From Myroides marinus (GTDB taxonomy: Bacteria > Bacteroidota > Bacteroidia > Flavobacteriales > Flavobacteriaceae), in contig NZ_FNYS01000009.1 in the NCBI RefSeq assembly GCF_900109075.1, positions 1 to 45,868 on the forward strand: a stretch of 45,868 bases of DNA, in the 5' to 3' direction. The notes beneath the pieces are model-generated. The model searched no databases and had not been told where the DNA came from. It saw only the letters and a list, made by a program, of their open reading frames with translations. Position numbers and translations under genes: made by a program. Positions 43,158 to 45,868 of the stretch are shown here, one piece after another (position 1 is the first letter of the stretch; every line of letters starts with the position of its first letter).

Positions 43158-44105
43158 CTACTTTCTATATTTCTCTAGAAACTGAAATACACTCATCAAA
43201 GCTTTTTCGCGCACAACAGTACTTGATAAAAACAAATCGTGCATTCCATTTTCTATACAAACCTTCTCAACAGTATTACTTAATTTTTCTCCTATCCTCT
43301 CAATATCTTTTACATTCAGAACAATATCTGATGACTGAGATAGAGATGTCCACTTAGATGTATGTCCTGACTTATCACTGTACATTAGCAGAATAGGAAA
43401 CTCACTGTGTAGTACCACTTCTTGTATTAATTCTTGAGCGTGTTGTACAGCTAAAATCCAAGCATAATACACCTCAAAAGGTTTGACAGGTTTCCACATC
43501 GTATTATACTCCCATTCACCGTCATAAGATTTATGTAAAGATTTACCATACACATCTGACATCTGATCATTAGAAGCAAATATATCTTTAGAGACTTTCT
43601 TCTTAGCAACAGAACCTATAAAAGGTTTTACATAAAAAGGAATATTAAAATCAAAGAACGGAGAATTTAATATCAAACCTCCTAAACGTTCTTTAAGCAA
43701 TCCAAACATACTGTAGTATGTAGCCAATAATCCTCCTGTACTATGTCCTAACAAAAATACTTGAGTACTCGGTTTTTCTTTTAGAATAAACTCTAAACCA
43801 TAATCGATATCAGGAAAATACTCTCGCATTGACTTACAATAATTAGGGTGTTGGTGCCCTAGCAATGATCTCCCATACTTACGTAAATCTATTGCATAGA
43901 AGTCAATTCCCCTCTCATTAAAATAATCCATCACATGATACTGAAAGAAGTAATCACAAAATCCGTGAATATAAAACACAGTCTGTTTATTCTCTTTCCT
44001 GTTACCTCTAGATTCTATTAAGGTTGTCACTACCTTACCTTCATAATCATTATCAAAAGGATGTTGATGCGTTATATATTTATCAAAAGTCAAATGTAAA
44101 TTCAT
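43158..44105 (-). CDS. Alpha/beta hydrolase (monoglyceride-lipase/serine aminopeptidase S33-like)
   Basis: A 315-residue cytoplasmic hydrolase. The oxyanion strand VFYIHGFCDY (about 42-51) and the nucleophile elbow LLGHSTGGL (about 118-126, Ser at 122) are intact; the C-terminal GMHDLFLS supplies the histidine (about 291), and the acidic residue is probably in the MYSDKSGHTS segment. The fold resembles lysophospholipase or monoglyceride lipase of the S33-like group. It follows cardiolipin synthase by 62 bases in the same direction without a terminator, so the two could act together in phospholipid turnover. Confidence 0.85.
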   Translation of the reverse strand: MNLHLTFDKYITHQHPFDNDYEGKVVTTLIESRGNRKENKQTVFYIHGFCDYFFQYHVMDYFNERGIDFYAIDLRKYGRSLLGHQHPNYCKSMREYFPDIDYGLEFILKEKPSTQVFLLGHSTGGLLATYYSMFGLLKERLGGLILNSPFFDFNIPFYVKPFIGSVAKKKVSKDIFASNDQMSDVYGKSLHKSYDGEWEYNTMWKPVKPFEVYYAWILAVQHAQELIQEVVLHSEFPILLMYSDKSGHTSKWTSLSQSSDIVLNVKDIERIGEKLSNTVEKVCIENGMHDLFLSSTVVREKALMSVFQFLEKYRK

Positions 44106-44167
44106 ATCATCTTATTTAAAGCTATTTTCAGCCTATTTAACGCCTTTATATCTTTTAATAAATACAA

Positions 44168-45646
44168 TTATAATAAAGGAGAAAATAATCGAATAAAACT
44201 ATTTTTAAGGCGTTGTTTCCACGATCTTTTATTCCATCTGTGTAATTCTAATTTAATAGAGTCTTTACAGTCTCTATCAAACATACTTTTCATCTTTTTA
44301 GCAAAGCTTTCATCATATACCACTACATTGACTTCAAAGTTAAGGTCAAAGCTACGATGATCAAGATTACAAGTACCTATCGAGCTTATACCTGAATCTG
44401 TTACAAAAGTCTTAGCATGTATAAAGCCTTTTTTATACAAATATATTTCAACTCCAAACTCTAATAGTTCTTGAAAATAAGATTCTGATGCCCATTTCAC
44501 AATATTAGAATCAGTAATACCAGGCAATATCATCTTCACTTTCTTTCCACTTAATGAAGCCATCTTTATAGCTAACTGTAGCGATTCATCAGGTATATAG
44601 TAAGGAGTAGTGATACAAATCTCTTTATCCGCAGTCTGAATTGCTTTTAACACACTATATAGGATAGATGGTACATCTGAGTCTGGACCAGAAGAAATCA
44701 CTTGTAATGGAACTTCTCCTATCTCCTCGTTATCTAGAATAGGAAAATACTCTTCATTAAAAGCCAAATCCTGTTTGCTACAAAAGTTCCAGTCTGCTAA
44801 GAAAATATACTGTAATCTATAAGCTCCTGAACCTTCTATTCGCATATGAGTATCACGCCAGAAGTACTCATTAGAATCTTTCTTTCGATTATCATATCGG
44901 TCAGAGATATTAATACCACCAGTATAAGCTATTCTACCATCAATAACCACTATCTTACGGTGATTTCGATAATTCATTCTATTAGCAAAGGCTAATAATA
45001 TAATCTCATTAAAAGCAAAAGCTTCAATGCCATTCGCTCTAAGATTACGCACTATATTTTTTCGTATGCTCTTACAACCAAAATCATCATAAATAAAGCG
45101 CACCTTCACCCCTTCTTTCGCCTTTTGGATCAGTACTTCTTCTATCTGTTTACCTATTTCGTTATTCTCATAGATATAATATTCTATATGAATCGTGTTT
45201 TTAGCAGCTCTTAAGTCCTCTAAAAGCCTTGGAAAAAACTCTTCACCATTCTCTAGTATTTCAGCTTTATTATTAGTCAGAAGAGGGCCATCCCCCATGG
45301 TAGCACTAGAGAGCATCTTTATAAAAGAACTATTTCTCTCTATTACAGCATTGCCTTGTTGTTTTTGATTGAGATGAATATCGCTTAGTCGTTTAGTCAA
45401 CTTATTACTATACTCATCATTTACTTTAAGCTTTTTAGAGTACATCTTCCTCTTGCGATAATTAATACCAAAAGAAAAATAAAATATCATACCAAAGATA
45501 GGTACAAAAAACACCAGTAATAAATACGATAATGTCTTAGAGATAGAGTCCGTATCATAGATTATCCTTACAGCTACAGCTATAGCTATAATAAAATAAA
45601 CGATTTCTAAATAGATAAACCAATCTGACTGTACTCTCAAAAACAT
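44168..45646 (-). CDS. cls: Cardiolipin synthase (phospholipase D type)
   Basis: A 492-residue membrane enzyme with two N-terminal helices (about 10-30 and 38-60) and two phospholipase D HKD motifs, HRKIVVID (about residue 227) and HAKTFVTD (about 408), each in its usual context (AYTGGIN and SIGTCNLDHRSFDLNFE). It condenses two phosphatidylglycerol molecules into cardiolipin at the inner membrane. Length and layout match bacterial ClsA. The hydrolase gene follows in the same transcription unit. Confidence 0.95.
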   Translation of the reverse strand: MFLRVQSDWFIYLEIVYFIIAIAVAVRIIYDTDSISKTLSYLLLVFFVPIFGMIFYFSFGINYRKRKMYSKKLKVNDEYSNKLTKRLSDIHLNQKQQGNAVIERNSSFIKMLSSATMGDGPLLTNNKAEILENGEEFFPRLLEDLRAAKNTIHIEYYIYENNEIGKQIEEVLIQKAKEGVKVRFIYDDFGCKSIRKNIVRNLRANGIEAFAFNEIILLAFANRMNYRNHRKIVVIDGRIAYTGGINISDRYDNRKKDSNEYFWRDTHMRIEGSGAYRLQYIFLADWNFCSKQDLAFNEEYFPILDNEEIGEVPLQVISSGPDSDVPSILYSVLKAIQTADKEICITTPYYIPDESLQLAIKMASLSGKKVKMILPGITDSNIVKWASESYFQELLEFGVEIYLYKKGFIHAKTFVTDSGISSIGTCNLDHRSFDLNFEVNVVVYDESFAKKMKSMFDRDCKDSIKLELHRWNKRSWKQRLKNSFIRLFSPLL

Positions 45647-45766
45647 TGCTTAAATCTCTTTTAATTACCTTTTCTACTCTTTTTATAAGAAAGACTAGAA
45701 TACCTAAAAGTAAAAAATAAAATGCAGTTAATAGAAGAATTGATTCACAAAGTGTATAAAAGCAAA

Positions 45767-45793
45767 AAAGTCTCCCTTTAAGGGGAGACTTTT
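45767..45793 (-). terminator. Terminator of tRNA-Thr
   Basis: Ten-base arms AAAGTCTCCC / GGGAGACTTT around TTTAAG with a T-run on the minus strand. It starts one base past the tRNA discriminator. Confidence 0.92.
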
Positions 45794-45794
45794 G

Positions 45795-45868
45795 AGCCGA
45801 TGGAGGGACTCGAACCCACGACCTGCTGATTACAAATCAGCTGCTCTAGCCAGCTGAGCTACACCGGC
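45795..45868 (-). tRNA. tRNA-Thr (anticodon UGU)
   Basis: Read on the minus strand, 74 bases fold as a cloverleaf. The acceptor arms GCCGGTG / CATCGGC pair with one G-T, the anticodon stem GCTGA / TCAGC holds loop TTTGTAA with anticodon TGT, and the T-arm contains GGTTCGAGTCC. The discriminator is T and no CCA is encoded. The gene ends exactly at the window edge and is complete. Confidence 0.95.

Overview
The window is 45.9 kb of AT-rich chromosome from a member of the Bacteroidota, most likely Flavobacteriaceae; Myroides or a close relative is my guess from protein style, not something the sequence proves. The lineage evidence is the repeated TAnnTTTG -7 promoter element without Shine-Dalgarno sites, the flavobacterial TonB/ExbB/ExbD forms, a carboxypeptidase-regulatory-type TonB-dependent receptor, an O/P-type porin and a lipoprotein M49 peptidase. 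I support 37 protein genes, one tRNA-Thr(UGU), and many clear intrinsic terminators. I see no CRISPR array, insertion sequence, prophage or rRNA. Most of the region reads as stable core chromosome with small accessory genes between housekeeping units.

Layout. 1-5.5 kb: a minus-strand operon aspA - ansB - Dcu transporter - porin, forming a near-complete route from asparagine through aspartate to fumarate, with C4-dicarboxylate exchange and an outer-membrane entry pore. 6-11 kb: a secreted PQQ-type beta-propeller protein, a DUF2752/CD225 membrane pair, a SUKH-like protein, a Nudix hydrolase and a PhnA-family zinc protein. 11.4-13.1 kb: formate-tetrahydrofolate ligase. 13.3-21.1 kb: a YqiJ-like OB-fold membrane protein, a flotillin and a 1613-residue AAA+ ATPase of the DUF3686 'DNA repair ATPase' type, the best candidate here for an under-described system. 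21-25.6 kb: a YbjJ-type MFS transporter, ExbB-ExbD and a convergent glycine-rich TonB protein, and a secreted protein of unknown function.

25.6-30.2 kb: a 48-residue peptide gene missed by ordinary length cut-offs, then sbcD-sbcC. 30.2-35.3 kb: a gap with a possible gene relict, an unknown acidic protein, a FrnE-like DsbA oxidoreductase, a DUF2905 membrane protein, a divergent MFS/AraC pair resembling nimT/nimR, and two small unknown genes. 35.3-40.5 kb: a lipoprotein dipeptidyl-peptidase III, a DinB-like protein, an NYN-LOTUS RNA-associated protein, a structured gene-free stretch, and an overlapping LOG/Crp pair. 40.6-45.9 kb: a TonB-dependent receptor, an alpha/beta hydrolase, cardiolipin synthase and tRNA-Thr.

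Two structural patterns stand out beyond the genes. First, two separate small minus-strand genes (25674-25820 and 34757-35245) are each bracketed by a pair of near-identical terminator hairpins in direct orientation, which suggests gene-plus-terminator modules or recombination between terminators. Second, several gene-free stretches carry strong hairpins or short repeats that the annotated genes do not explain (10387-10451, 11167-11259, 30379-30588, 39042-39150). Functional statements are inferences from recognisable families; no database search was run.
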